Below, piece after piece: positions 1 through 5,996 of a stretch of 22,736 nucleotides of DNA. How positions within the stretch are numbered: the first letter of the stretch is position 1; the number at the start of each line of letters is the position of its first letter. The notes under the pieces are model-generated. The model was not told the origin of the DNA. It saw nothing but the letters and a program-made list of their open reading frames with translations, and made no database searches. Source of the DNA: Clostridia bacterium (GTDB lineage: Bacteria; Bacillota; Clostridia; Christensenellales; UBA1242); NCBI GenBank assembly GCA_017408305.1, contig JAFQUU010000014.1:1-22736 (forward strand). Direction: 5' to 3'. Made by a program: the position numbers and the translations under genes.

Positions 1-1
1 A

Positions 2-214
2 GGCTTGTTTGACCGTGCATTACCCAAAGAGATTTTAAAGACATTTGTAAATTTTTATGGGTTAAAACTTAAAAGTCAGGGCAGGGTGCTAATTTGGCAA
101 GAAGAGCAAAAACTGAAAATCTTAGTGGAATCTACGGAAAAAACCAGTGCAATGATTTTGGCTATAGATATCAAAAGAAAAATTATAAGGTACTTAAAGA
201 GTGGAGGTTTGTGA
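2..214 (+). CDS. C-terminal fragment of an unrecognised protein (5' end outside window)
   Basis: The frame is open from the first complete codon in the window and ends in TGA at 212-214. There is a TTG at 5 but no Shine-Dalgarno site can be seen before it, so this is more likely the last 70 residues of a longer gene starting upstream than a complete small gene. The visible part is lysine-rich, mixed charged and hydrophobic, and ends in KSGGL. I do not recognise a family and see no catalytic motif. It is followed within 30 bp by a separate strong promoter, so it is not obviously co-transcribed with the next gene. Confidence 0.5.
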   Translation, partial: GLFDRALPKEILKTFVNFYGLKLKSQGRVLIWQEEQKLKILVESTEKTSAMILAIDIKRKIIRYLKSGGL

Positions 215-241
215 GAGGACAAAAGATAGCAAAATAAATTC

Positions 242-270
242 TTTACATTTGGTTCGATATGTGCTATAAT
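242..270 (+). promoter_or_regulatory. Sigma70 promoter with extended -10 for the PH-domain gene
   Basis: The -35 box is TTTACA (242-247). A 17-bp spacer separates it from TATAAT (265-270), which is preceded by TG at 262-263 (extended -10). The predicted transcription start is near 277. The box overlaps an in-frame ATG at 269, which rules that ATG out as the translation start. Confidence 0.85.
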
Positions 271-292
271 GAAAATATCAGGAGAAAAAAAT

Positions 293-676
293 ATGAACTA
301 TAAAAGATTTGGTTCGGGCAACAAATTGCTATGGAAAGACCGTAAACGCTGGTGTGGGTTGCCACTTTCATTTACACGCTATTTTTTGATTGAAAAACCA
401 GACCAATGGGTTAAGTTTTTCAGTTCCGTTGGCCTTTTCAACACTGTTGATGAAGAACTTTACTTGTTCCGTATTTTTGATATCACAGTTGAACAAACTT
501 TCTTTAACAAAATCTTTAATGAGGGTACAATCACTTTGCATGTAAATGATGAAAGTAGCAGTACAATTGAAATCAAAAGGGTGCTTAATCCTCACAAAGT
601 CAAAGAAATGATTGCTGACTATGTTGAGTTTGAAAGGCGTAGACGTGGCATGACAGTTGGCGAGTTTTATTCTTAA
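293..676 (+). CDS. Small bacterial PH-domain protein (bPH_2/DUF304-like)
   Basis: This 127-residue protein starts MNYKRFGSGNK. The start at 293 is chosen because AGGAGA lies at 280-285, seven bases upstream, while the in-frame ATG at 269 lies inside the -10 box. No membrane segment is seen. The middle and C-terminal part reads as the bacterial pleckstrin-homology fold used in short YdbT/DUF304-type proteins: strands around LYLFRIFDITVEQ, a turn with GTITLHV, a strand TIEIKRVLNP, and a closing helix HKVKEMIADYVEFERRRRGM. The family assignment rests on this layout and is an inference; the molecular role is unknown. The gene is monocistronic, with its own promoter and a terminator directly after the stop. 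Confidence 0.7.
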   Translation: MNYKRFGSGNKLLWKDRKRWCGLPLSFTRYFLIEKPDQWVKFFSSVGLFNTVDEELYLFRIFDITVEQTFFNKIFNEGTITLHVNDESSSTIEIKRVLNPHKVKEMIADYVEFERRRRGMTVGEFYS

Positions 677-690
677 AATCTCTATTTTTA

Positions 691-713
691 AAAGTCCATT
701 CGGGCTTTTTTTT
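691..713 (+). terminator. Rho-independent terminator of the PH-domain gene
   Basis: The stem AAAGTCC (691-697) pairs with GGGCTTT (702-708) around the loop ATTC, with one G-T pair, and runs into an uninterrupted T-tract to 713. It begins 15 bases after the stop codon. Confidence 0.85.
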
Positions 714-740
714 AACATTTTAACCAAATTTATCTAAAAT
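712..740 (+). promoter_or_regulatory. Promoter for the ZIP transporter gene
   Basis: TTAACA (712-717), a 17-bp spacer and TAAAAT (735-740). The -35 box begins inside the T-tract of the preceding terminator, so one gene's terminator ends where the next gene's promoter begins. Confidence 0.65.
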
Positions 741-758
741 GAATATAGAGGATATTTT

Positions 759-1550
759 ATGGTTGAATGGCTTTTTTCGATGCCTGTTTGGTGTGTTGCG
801 TTAATTTTGGGTGGCTTTTGTTTTCTTTGCACTGCGATAGGGGCATTTAGTGCGTTTTTTTGCCAAAACCTTAACAAAAAGTATGTATCAATTCTACTTG
901 CGTTTGCTGGTGGAATTATGATTGCATCATCATTTTTTAGTTTGATTTTGCCTGCACTGGAGTTTTGTGGGGGAGTGGTTTGGAAAGAAGTAGTTTTTGT
1001 TGTGGCTGGGTTTTTACTTGGGACTCTGTTTATAGTACTTACCAACATTTTGTTTGACAAAAAATTTGATGCAAGGACAAAAGAAAATAATGCACGAAGA
1101 AAGTCAATGCTGATAAGCACTTCAATTACTATGCACAATATTCCAGAAGGCATGGCTGTTGGTGTTGCTGTGGGTGGGGCGATAATCTCTGGGGATATGA
1201 CAATGCTTCTTGCAACAATTGCACTTGGAGTGGGAATTGGTATTCAAAATATCCCAGAGGGTGCAAGCATTGCACTTGCCCTAAAGTGTCAGGGTGTGAA
1301 GACCGGTAAGGCATTTTTAATTGGGGTACTGTCGGGAATTGTTGAGCCAATCTTTGCTGTGATTGCTTCGGTACTTACGGTTTATGTGCTGGGGGTACTG
1401 CCTGCGTTTTTGGCGTTTTCTGCAGGTGCGATGATGCTTGTGGCAGTTTCAGAACTTTTGCCCGAGGCACTTGAAGAGCATAAACTTTTGTCTGTGATTT
1501 TCTTTGCGATTGGTTTTGCAGTTATGGCCCTTTGTGATGTGGTGCTATAA
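759..1550 (+). CDS. ZIP-family divalent metal transporter (ZupT-like)
   Basis: This 263-residue integral membrane protein is likely an importer of zinc or another divalent cation across the cytoplasmic membrane. It shows the family's two transport helices: HNIPEG at residues 126-131 (helix 4) and QNIPEG at 163-168 (helix 5), whose His, Asn, Pro and Glu form the metal site in characterised ZIP proteins. A membrane Glu in GIVEP (about 196) and SELLPEA (231-237) also fit the ZupT/GufA branch. About eight hydrophobic segments are visible, with a charged loop at residues 100-117 between helices 3 and 4. The length is normal for bacterial ZIP proteins. GAGG at 747-750 precedes the ATG at 759. The gene has its own promoter and terminator. 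The metal cannot be told from sequence. Confidence 0.92.
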   Translation: MVEWLFSMPVWCVALILGGFCFLCTAIGAFSAFFCQNLNKKYVSILLAFAGGIMIASSFFSLILPALEFCGGVVWKEVVFVVAGFLLGTLFIVLTNILFDKKFDARTKENNARRKSMLISTSITMHNIPEGMAVGVAVGGAIISGDMTMLLATIALGVGIGIQNIPEGASIALALKCQGVKTGKAFLIGVLSGIVEPIFAVIASVLTVYVLGVLPAFLAFSAGAMMLVAVSELLPEALEEHKLLSVIFFAIGFAVMALCDVVL

Positions 1551-1552
1551 AA

Positions 1553-1583
1553 AAATTAGGAAATAAAATTTTCCTAATTTTTT
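1553..1583 (+). terminator. Terminator of the ZIP transporter gene
   Basis: A perfect 11-bp stem, AAATTAGGAAA (1553-1563) against TTTCCTAATTT (1570-1580), with a 6-base loop and a T-tract to 1583. It starts three bases after the stop codon. Confidence 0.85.
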
Positions 1584-1608
1584 ATTATTTTTCAGTAATG
1601 GGCTCAAT

Positions 1609-1703
1609 GGGGCGAAAAGTGGCAGGCAAAGACTTTTGCCTGCAAGGGCAATTTTAAAAATTGCCCACAGATTTTGACAAGGTCAAATCTCACTTTTCGC
1701 CCC
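1609..1703. other. Cloverleaf-shaped inverted-repeat element (four-way junction)
   Basis: A 13-bp perfect closing stem, GGGGCGAAAAGTG (1609-1621) with CACTTTTCGCCCC (1691-1703), encloses three adjacent hairpins. Hairpin 1: GCAGGCAAA (1622-1630) / TTTGCCTGC (1635-1643), loop GACT. Hairpin 2: GGGCAATTTT (1646-1655) / AAAATTGCCC (1657-1666). Hairpin 3: AGATTTTGAC (1669-1678) / GTCAAATCT (1682-1690), one bulged T, loop AAG. The linkers are 0, 2, 2 and 0 bases. It lies between a + strand terminator and a - strand terminator, so it is not an obvious part of either flanking transcript. It contains no significant ORF. It could be a structured RNA, a non-autonomous mobile repeat, or a DNA cruciform site. 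The structure is certain as base pairing; the role is unknown. Confidence 0.8.
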
Positions 1704-1745
1704 CTTTTGGTTCGAGGTATCCACCTTTAATTTTGCTAATACAAC

Positions 1746-1775
1746 AAAAAACGCCACTTTATTATAGAAGTAGCG
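1746..1775 (-). terminator. Terminator of the DUF4132-like gene
   Basis: On the minus strand an 8-bp stem, CGCTACTT / AAGTGGCG (1775-1768 with 1759-1752, one G-T pair), is followed by a run of six T (1751-1746). It lies about 45 bp after the stop codon of the gene ending at 1820. Confidence 0.75.
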
Positions 1776-1796
1776 ATTTTAAGTTTTGCGAAGCTC

Positions 1797-1838
1797 AGAG
1801 CCAGCGGTGGCATCACCGCCTACATCTTGCTGGCTTCT
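1797..1838. other. Nested hairpin across the stop codon of the DUF4132-like gene
   Basis: AGAGCCAGC (1797-1805) can pair with GCTGGCTTCT (1829-1838) with one bulge. Inside it, GCGGTG (1804-1809) pairs with CACCGC (1814-1819) around GCAT; the two stems share two bases, so they may be alternatives. The stop codon (1820-1822) lies between the arms. It may protect the mRNA 3' end or be the edge of an inserted repeat. Confidence 0.45.
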
Positions 1839-4006
1839 AAGATGATTGAAAGCACATGGTTGAAGTACCTGTTTGGCAGGTTTGCAATCGCGAGGGCGTT
1901 AGATTTTTGCGTAAGGTATTTGTTTTGTGATTGCATGGTGTCTGAGAGTTTGTAAAAGCAAACCTTGGCCAAACTTCCAAACACACTTTTTTCATCAATC
2001 GGTTTTTGCAGTTCAACCTCAGTAATAATGTTTAGAAGTGGGAATATATGCACAAGCGAAGTAAATTCAGTTTCATCTTTTTGCTTGTTAGGCATAAATC
2101 CATGACTTACTGCGTGTTGCAAAAACTTTTGTGGGTTTATGATTACGCCAACAAAGCGATTTACGCTTGTTGCAGAAATTGAGTGGTCTTGTGTGGAAAA
2201 TTTTGCAGGCTTAAACTGGTCAAATGTTGGGAATGGGAAGTAGTTCACAGCAGGTTGGAACTTGAAGTCTAGGTCGAGTGGGTGGATTATGCCTATAGTT
2301 ATATCTGCATCTTTGTCTGGTTGCCCTTCGAAAATTGTTTTACCAACAATAAAGTTAAATTCGTTGCCATTTAAAACAAACGCATTGTGCACTCTGCCAA
2401 AGCGATATTCACCAAACACAAGGTTGCCAGCAAGTTTGTTGTAAATCTTGTTTTCCAAAAACATTTTCTTAAATAGTGGCAGTGGATAGGTCTTTCCAGC
2501 GATAAACGCACTGTAAAGTCTGTCGCGTTGTATGTCAAACTCGCCAACAGAGAATTGATTTGGTACAAGCAGGTCTTTAATGTCTTCTTCATGCATGCCA
2601 AGACAGCGTGAAATTGCCCCAACAAACTCATCAAGGTTTTCTCTAATCAAATTTTGGTTTTCTTCAAGACTTTCTTTAATGAAGTCAATAATTTCTACGC
2701 GTTTACTATGGATAAAGCAATTAATAAGATATTTTGCCTCTTTATCTCTGCATTGGTTAAGAAGGGAGGTCAAGAAATCAAATGTAGAGTCTATGTAACT
2801 GTTTGAAGACAGAAGAGCAAACATTCTTACGCACCATTTGGCTTGCAGAATATCGCCTTTCTTCTGCAAGGACTCGAATAGTTTTTGTGCAAACACCTGT
2901 AATTGTTCTTTAACAAGCAGAGTTTCAAGAATTTTGAGTTTATAAAGATTGTTAAGGTTTTTCTCTTCCTTAAACAAGAAAATAATGAACGAAAACACTG
3001 CATTGTTCGCTTTTTCGCCACTTACGGTGCAGAGTTCAAACTTGTCAAAAGGCACACCCAAACTTCTTTCCTGTGGCTCTTTGATTTTTCGTCTTGCAGC
3101 ATACAAAAACTGCTTTTCAGTACGGATATTTATTGTTTCGCTGATGCCAAGTTTTGAAGAAATTGCTGATTTTATATCGGGGTTTTTTGTGGTGGCATAA
3201 AGGTCTTGAACTCTGGTCATAACTTCGTTGTCACTACTCATTTCAAGAAGTATCTCCACCATCTTTAAGTCATCTTCAAGGCTGGCTTTTGGAAGCATTG
3301 AATCTATGTAAAGGATTGTGTCACGCTTAAAGTTTTTAAGGAGCATTAAAACTTCTTCTTTGTTGCAGTTTGGGTCATGAAGAAAGTCGTTTATAAGAAG
3401 ATCCACACCCTTGCCTGTGCTGAAATTCAGGATTGCACCAAAGGTTTGGTATTTAAGGTCCTCATTCTCCTTAACAAAATCCAGTAACCAGTTTTCGTGT
3501 TCCAAGAAAAAAGTTTGCAAATACTCAAGTGCAGGGTTTTTCCAAGCCCCATAATTTTTTTGTGGATGCTTTTGTATGTTTACCAAAAACTCAACAAATG
3601 GTTTGTTGTGGATTTCTGCAGTAAAAACAATTTCAACAAGCCTATCAAAACTGCGTTCGTTTGGTAGGTGAGAAGTTGTAGAAGAGTAATATTTTTGCCC
3701 AATATGTGCCACAAAAATTTTGCTAACAAGAGAATATAACTCCTCATATTTTTTGGCAAGCAAAAAGGTGTGGCAAAGGTTGCAAACAATTGGCGTGTAA
3801 TTGTTTAGTTGAAAAATAAGTGAAAAAAGTTCTTGCAGTTTGCTTGGGTTTATGTCAGTGTCCTTAATTTTTTCTGCAAGCGTTTTGCAAATTTCTTTAC
3901 CAGATAGTTCAAAAGCAAAATTTTGCTCTTGAAGTGGGGCATAGTTTATGTCAAGTGCTTCGCCAAGACCTCTATAAATTTGTTCAATGTTTCTTAATAT
4001 TTCCAT
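1820..4006 (-). CDS. Large helical-repeat protein with C-terminal DUF4132-like domain
   Basis: This 728-residue soluble protein has no signal peptide and no membrane helix. Roughly residues 1-470 are a succession of amphipathic helices (for example LFSLIFQLNNYTPIVCNLCHTFLL and the segment around KFELCTVSGEKANNAVFSF) suggesting HEAT/ARM-like helical repeats. From about residue 480 comes a different domain: RDRLYSAFIAGK, then KLAGNLVFGEYR, then IGIIHPLDL, then FPTFDQFK. This order (a 'gene-for-W-G-xY' strand, a conserved His-Pro, and a following Phe/Gln segment) is that of DUF4132, the domain of MolR-related proteins; the usual WGR domain is absent. It is the last gene of the unit that begins at 4895, 44 bp after the 112-residue gene. 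No Shine-Dalgarno site precedes the ATG at 4006; a promoter placed for leaderless transcription lies there instead. Function is unknown; it may be a scaffold or sensor for its neighbours. Confidence 0.7.
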   Translation of the reverse strand: MEILRNIEQIYRGLGEALDINYAPLQEQNFAFELSGKEICKTLAEKIKDTDINPSKLQELFSLIFQLNNYTPIVCNLCHTFLLAKKYEELYSLVSKIFVAHIGQKYYSSTTSHLPNERSFDRLVEIVFTAEIHNKPFVEFLVNIQKHPQKNYGAWKNPALEYLQTFFLEHENWLLDFVKENEDLKYQTFGAILNFSTGKGVDLLINDFLHDPNCNKEEVLMLLKNFKRDTILYIDSMLPKASLEDDLKMVEILLEMSSDNEVMTRVQDLYATTKNPDIKSAISSKLGISETINIRTEKQFLYAARRKIKEPQERSLGVPFDKFELCTVSGEKANNAVFSFIIFLFKEEKNLNNLYKLKILETLLVKEQLQVFAQKLFESLQKKGDILQAKWCVRMFALLSSNSYIDSTFDFLTSLLNQCRDKEAKYLINCFIHSKRVEIIDFIKESLEENQNLIRENLDEFVGAISRCLGMHEEDIKDLLVPNQFSVGEFDIQRDRLYSAFIAGKTYPLPLFKKMFLENKIYNKLAGNLVFGEYRFGRVHNAFVLNGNEFNFIVGKTIFEGQPDKDADITIGIIHPLDLDFKFQPAVNYFPFPTFDQFKPAKFSTQDHSISATSVNRFVGVIINPQKFLQHAVSHGFMPNKQKDETEFTSLVHIFPLLNIITEVELQKPIDEKSVFGSLAKVCFYKLSDTMQSQNKYLTQKSNALAIANLPNRYFNHVLSIILEASKM

Positions 4007-4012
4007 ATAATT

Positions 4013-4041
4013 ATAATAATATATTAAAAAAACAATTTCAA
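4013..4041 (-). promoter_or_regulatory. Possible leaderless promoter of the DUF4132-like gene
   Basis: On the minus strand TTGAAA (4041-4036), 17 bp, TATTAT (4018-4013), then six bases to the A of the start ATG (4006). This places transcription initiation on the start codon. There is no Shine-Dalgarno sequence. The surroundings are very AT-rich, and TATAAT (4015-4010) overlaps as an alternative -10. Confidence 0.5.
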
Positions 4042-4050
4042 GTAAATTGA

Positions 4051-4389
4051 CTATTCTAATTTATAAATCTCTTTGCCTCCAAACACACAATAATGTGCAG
4101 TTTTCTCTAGAAATGCATTAAAAAAATCTTCATTTTTGAAGGCTGTTTCAAGAAGTTTTCGAAGTGAAAAAAGTGAAAATTTGTTTTGGTCTATAATGGG
4201 AAAAAACTGTGCTTCAAGTGGGTAATATTCAAAATTAAAAACCTTTTTTTCTGTTTTTTCGTTGCCACCAAACGATATAAAAATATTCCCATTTTCACGA
4301 TGTAAACAAAAGTATATTTCCTTAACTTCGTATGGGATTGGGTCGTCTTCTAAAACTCCCATCACCCAAAAAATAAACTCATTTACCAT
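4051..4389 (-). CDS. Uncharacterised 112-residue protein coupled to the PycTM-like gene
   Basis: I do not recognise this family. The protein has no signal peptide and no clear membrane helix. It starts with a hydrophobic strand (EFIFWVMGVLED), has an alternating strand-like middle (VKEIYFCLHRENGNIFISFGG) and ends in two helices (SLFSLRKLLETAFKNEDFFNAFLEK) and a short strand. Its ATG (4389-4387) overlaps the TAA of the upstream gene by one base (TAATG), so the two are probably translationally coupled and made in fixed ratio. It is too short to be a nucleotide cyclase and shows no cyclase metal-binding motif. Context suggests an accessory or regulatory partner of the membrane protein next to it; this is inference. 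Confidence 0.75.
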   Translation of the reverse strand: MVNEFIFWVMGVLEDDPIPYEVKEIYFCLHRENGNIFISFGGNEKTEKKVFNFEYYPLEAQFFPIIDQNKFSLFSLRKLLETAFKNEDFFNAFLEKTAHYCVFGGKEIYKLE

Positions 4390-4895
4390 TAAAGCCCACC
4401 CAGTAGCACAACCATCACAACTGCAGAAAAAACACCAAGCAGCAAAAAGAAAAGTGAAATATTGAAATACAAAAATTTCACATTTGCAACTCGTGCTTGG
4501 GCGATAACACTTCGGGCAAGGTCAAGGTCAAACTCATCAAATTTGTAGGAAGCAGGGAAGTTGTATTTAGCCTTAATTTCTTCCAAAAATGTATGCTCAT
4601 CAAAGTGGATTATAGTTTTGTAAAACAATAGATTTTTTGACTGCTTTGGCTTTCGTTTTGGTCGCAATTTTATATTCCTTGCAAACAGTGCAACAAACCC
4701 ATACACAATTGAAATTAAAGAAAAAATCACAGTCGTGCTTGCCAGGATTTTTGTGTATAAATTTTCACTTCCAATAAACGAACTTCCAAGCACAATAACA
4801 CCACTTGCAAGTGCAAGTGTGATTGAATATTTTGCTTCGGCAATTCTTATCAGTTCAAGCAGTTTGTCAAAAATGTATTTTAATGTTTGTTTCAT
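4389..4895 (-). CDS. Three-helix membrane protein resembling the Pycsar effector PycTM (DUF5706-like)
   Basis: This 168-residue protein has two adjacent N-terminal membrane helices (about 24-42, ITLALASGVIVLGSSFIG, and 49-71), a cytoplasmic stretch of about 70 residues, and a C-terminal helix (about 145-166). Features of the DUF5706/PycTM family are present: an amphipathic lead helix ending AEAKYS, a basic segment with prolines after helix 2 (KLRPKRKPKQS), the LLFYKTI strand, FLEEI, and a helix DLARSVIAQARVANVKFLYFN leading into the last membrane segment. In characterised Pycsar systems such proteins damage the membrane upon binding cCMP or cUMP. No cyclase gene is adjacent, so a defence role is only inferred. 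The start is immediately downstream of a 29-bp A/T palindrome and lacks a Shine-Dalgarno site. It is the first gene of a unit with the 112-residue and DUF4132-like genes. Confidence 0.65.
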   Translation of the reverse strand: MKQTLKYIFDKLLELIRIAEAKYSITLALASGVIVLGSSFIGSENLYTKILASTTVIFSLISIVYGFVALFARNIKLRPKRKPKQSKNLLFYKTIIHFDEHTFLEEIKAKYNFPASYKFDEFDLDLARSVIAQARVANVKFLYFNISLFFLLLGVFSAVVMVVLLGGL

Positions 4896-4924
4896 AAAAT
4901 TATTTTTTTCAAAAAAATAATTTT
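4896..4924. repeat. Perfect 14-bp A/T palindrome abutting the PycTM-like start codon
   Basis: Bases 4896-4909 are the exact reverse complement of 4911-4924 around a single C (4910). The palindrome touches the ATG at 4895-4893 and lies in a 90-bp gap (4896-4985) that has only three G/C bases. It could be an operator or cruciform-prone promoter DNA, or a weak terminator hairpin of the upstream gene. Confidence 0.7.
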
Positions 4925-4985
4925 TAAAATAATTTCTTTAAAAAAATATAAAATTATTTTATTTTTAATTTATTTAGTTAAATTT

Positions 4986-5828
4986 TTAAGATTTTGGAAA
5001 AATTTTAAAAATTTTTTCAAGTGGTGAAAATTTAGCGAAAAGATTTAAAATTGCAGTTTGACTTAAAATTTTGACCGAATTATCTTCAAAAATCACATAC
5101 ATAAGGTTAAGTTGATTTTTCTTAAGATGTCTTGCAATCTTAAAAATTGGCTCTGAAGAAGAGATTGCAAATTGGTTGATTTTTATGTTTTTTTGGTGGT
5201 GCAGGTTGTCTTCAAAAAATGCAAAATTTTGAAGTTCATAACTTCCCGAAAGTTTAAAGTCAAACGCCCCTAAAAAAACAAAAATTGCAAACATCAAAAA
5301 GGTTAAGTTTTGAAGTGGGTTTAAGAAAAACAGAGCAAGAAATATCCCTGAAAAAACATAGTTAAAAACAAAGCAAATTTTGAGAGCAGTTTTTCGGCTT
5401 TGCGTTTTAAGGGCGAGAAGCGAAGTCAAAATCCTGCCACCATCAAGTGGGTATGCAGGCAAAAGATTTATTGTCCCAGTAATCAGATTTGCCCAAACAA
5501 AAATTTCAGTGTAAACAAAAGTTTGTGGAAATGCCCACCACATTGCCATAAAAAATATTGCTAAACAAAAACTGCAAATTGGTCCAGCACTTGCAATAAT
5601 GATTTCGTCCTTCTCGAACAAAAAATCTTGCTTGAAGGAAATGCCGGCCCCGTATGGCATAAGGAAAAATTTGTTTAGGGAGTAGCCAAGTTTTTTTGCG
5701 GTGAAGGAGTGCGCCATCTCGTGCAAAACCACTGCAAGTAGGTAATTAAAAAAAATCACCGCCTCTCCAAGCACAATCAAAAATATGCCCAAAATCACAA
5801 ACACAGGGTGCAGTCCAACTTTCTTCAC
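4986..5828 (-). CDS. SpoIVFB-like site-2 protease (M50 family)
   Basis: This 280-residue polytopic membrane metalloprotease has the zinc motif HEMAH at residues 36-40, in the second membrane segment, and the third metal ligand in PLDGG (Asp 129) preceded by NLLPAYP, as in SpoIVFB. The segment AKKLGYSLNKFFLMPYGAG after the HExxH is the SpoIVFB-type reentrant region. About six hydrophobic segments end near residue 193. The last 85 residues are a soluble tail resembling a degenerate CBS domain. In Bacillus SpoIVFB cleaves pro-sigmaK in the forespore outer membrane; here sporulation is not otherwise shown and no SpoIVFA is adjacent. The start at 5828 is GTG, with no Shine-Dalgarno site; TATAAT lies five bases upstream. 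The substrate is unknown. Confidence 0.85.
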   Translation of the reverse strand: MKKVGLHPVFVILGIFLIVLGEAVIFFNYLLAVVLHEMAHSFTAKKLGYSLNKFFLMPYGAGISFKQDFLFEKDEIIIASAGPICSFCLAIFFMAMWWAFPQTFVYTEIFVWANLITGTINLLPAYPLDGGRILTSLLALKTQSRKTALKICFVFNYVFSGIFLALFFLNPLQNLTFLMFAIFVFLGAFDFKLSGSYELQNFAFFEDNLHHQKNIKINQFAISSSEPIFKIARHLKKNQLNLMYVIFEDNSVKILSQTAILNLFAKFSPLEKIFKIFPKS

Positions 5829-5833
5829 AAAAT

Positions 5834-5839
5834 ATTATA
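5834..5839 (-). promoter_or_regulatory. -10 box for the SpoIVFB-like gene, possibly leaderless
   Basis: A consensus TATAAT on the minus strand lies only five bases before the GTG start. That would put transcription initiation at or next to the start codon. No convincing -35 box is seen at 16-18 bp upstream, so support is partial. Confidence 0.4.
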
Positions 5840-5909
5840 ATCAAAAACCTCTGGCTATATGCCTAACTAATGAACAATCTCTATACGATTACTCTAGTAA
5901 CACATTTTG

Positions 5910-5938
5910 TTGCAATTGGTTTTAACAAATGTTAAAAT
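5910..5938 (+). promoter_or_regulatory. Promoter of the ABC transporter gene with embedded palindromic operator
   Basis: TTGCAA (5910-5915), 17 bp, TAAAAT (5933-5938). A perfect palindrome TTTTAACA-AA-TGTTAAAA (5920-5937) fills the spacer and covers the -10 box, the usual position of a repressor operator. The predicted start near 5945 gives a leader of about 50 bases, and AGG at 5987-5989 precedes the ATG. Confidence 0.65.
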
Positions 5939-5996
5939 ATTCCAAACGCTTTTAACTGAAAGATTAATCATAATGAGAATATAGATAGGTAAGAAA

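Noticed and set aside
734..1153. 139-codon minus-strand frame within the ZIP gene
   Set aside because: Antisense to a well-conserved transporter gene, with low-complexity translation and no initiation signal.
1609..1740. tRNA gene suggested by the cloverleaf and the GGTTCGA at 1709-1715
   Set aside because: The closing stem is 13 bp instead of 7, the hairpins do not fit D, anticodon or T arms, and the GGTTCGA lies outside the closed structure with no matching stem.
4051..4895. A complete Pycsar defence system
   Set aside because: No uridylate/cytidylate cyclase is present: the adjacent protein is only 112 residues and lacks cyclase motifs. Only effector-like similarity can be claimed.
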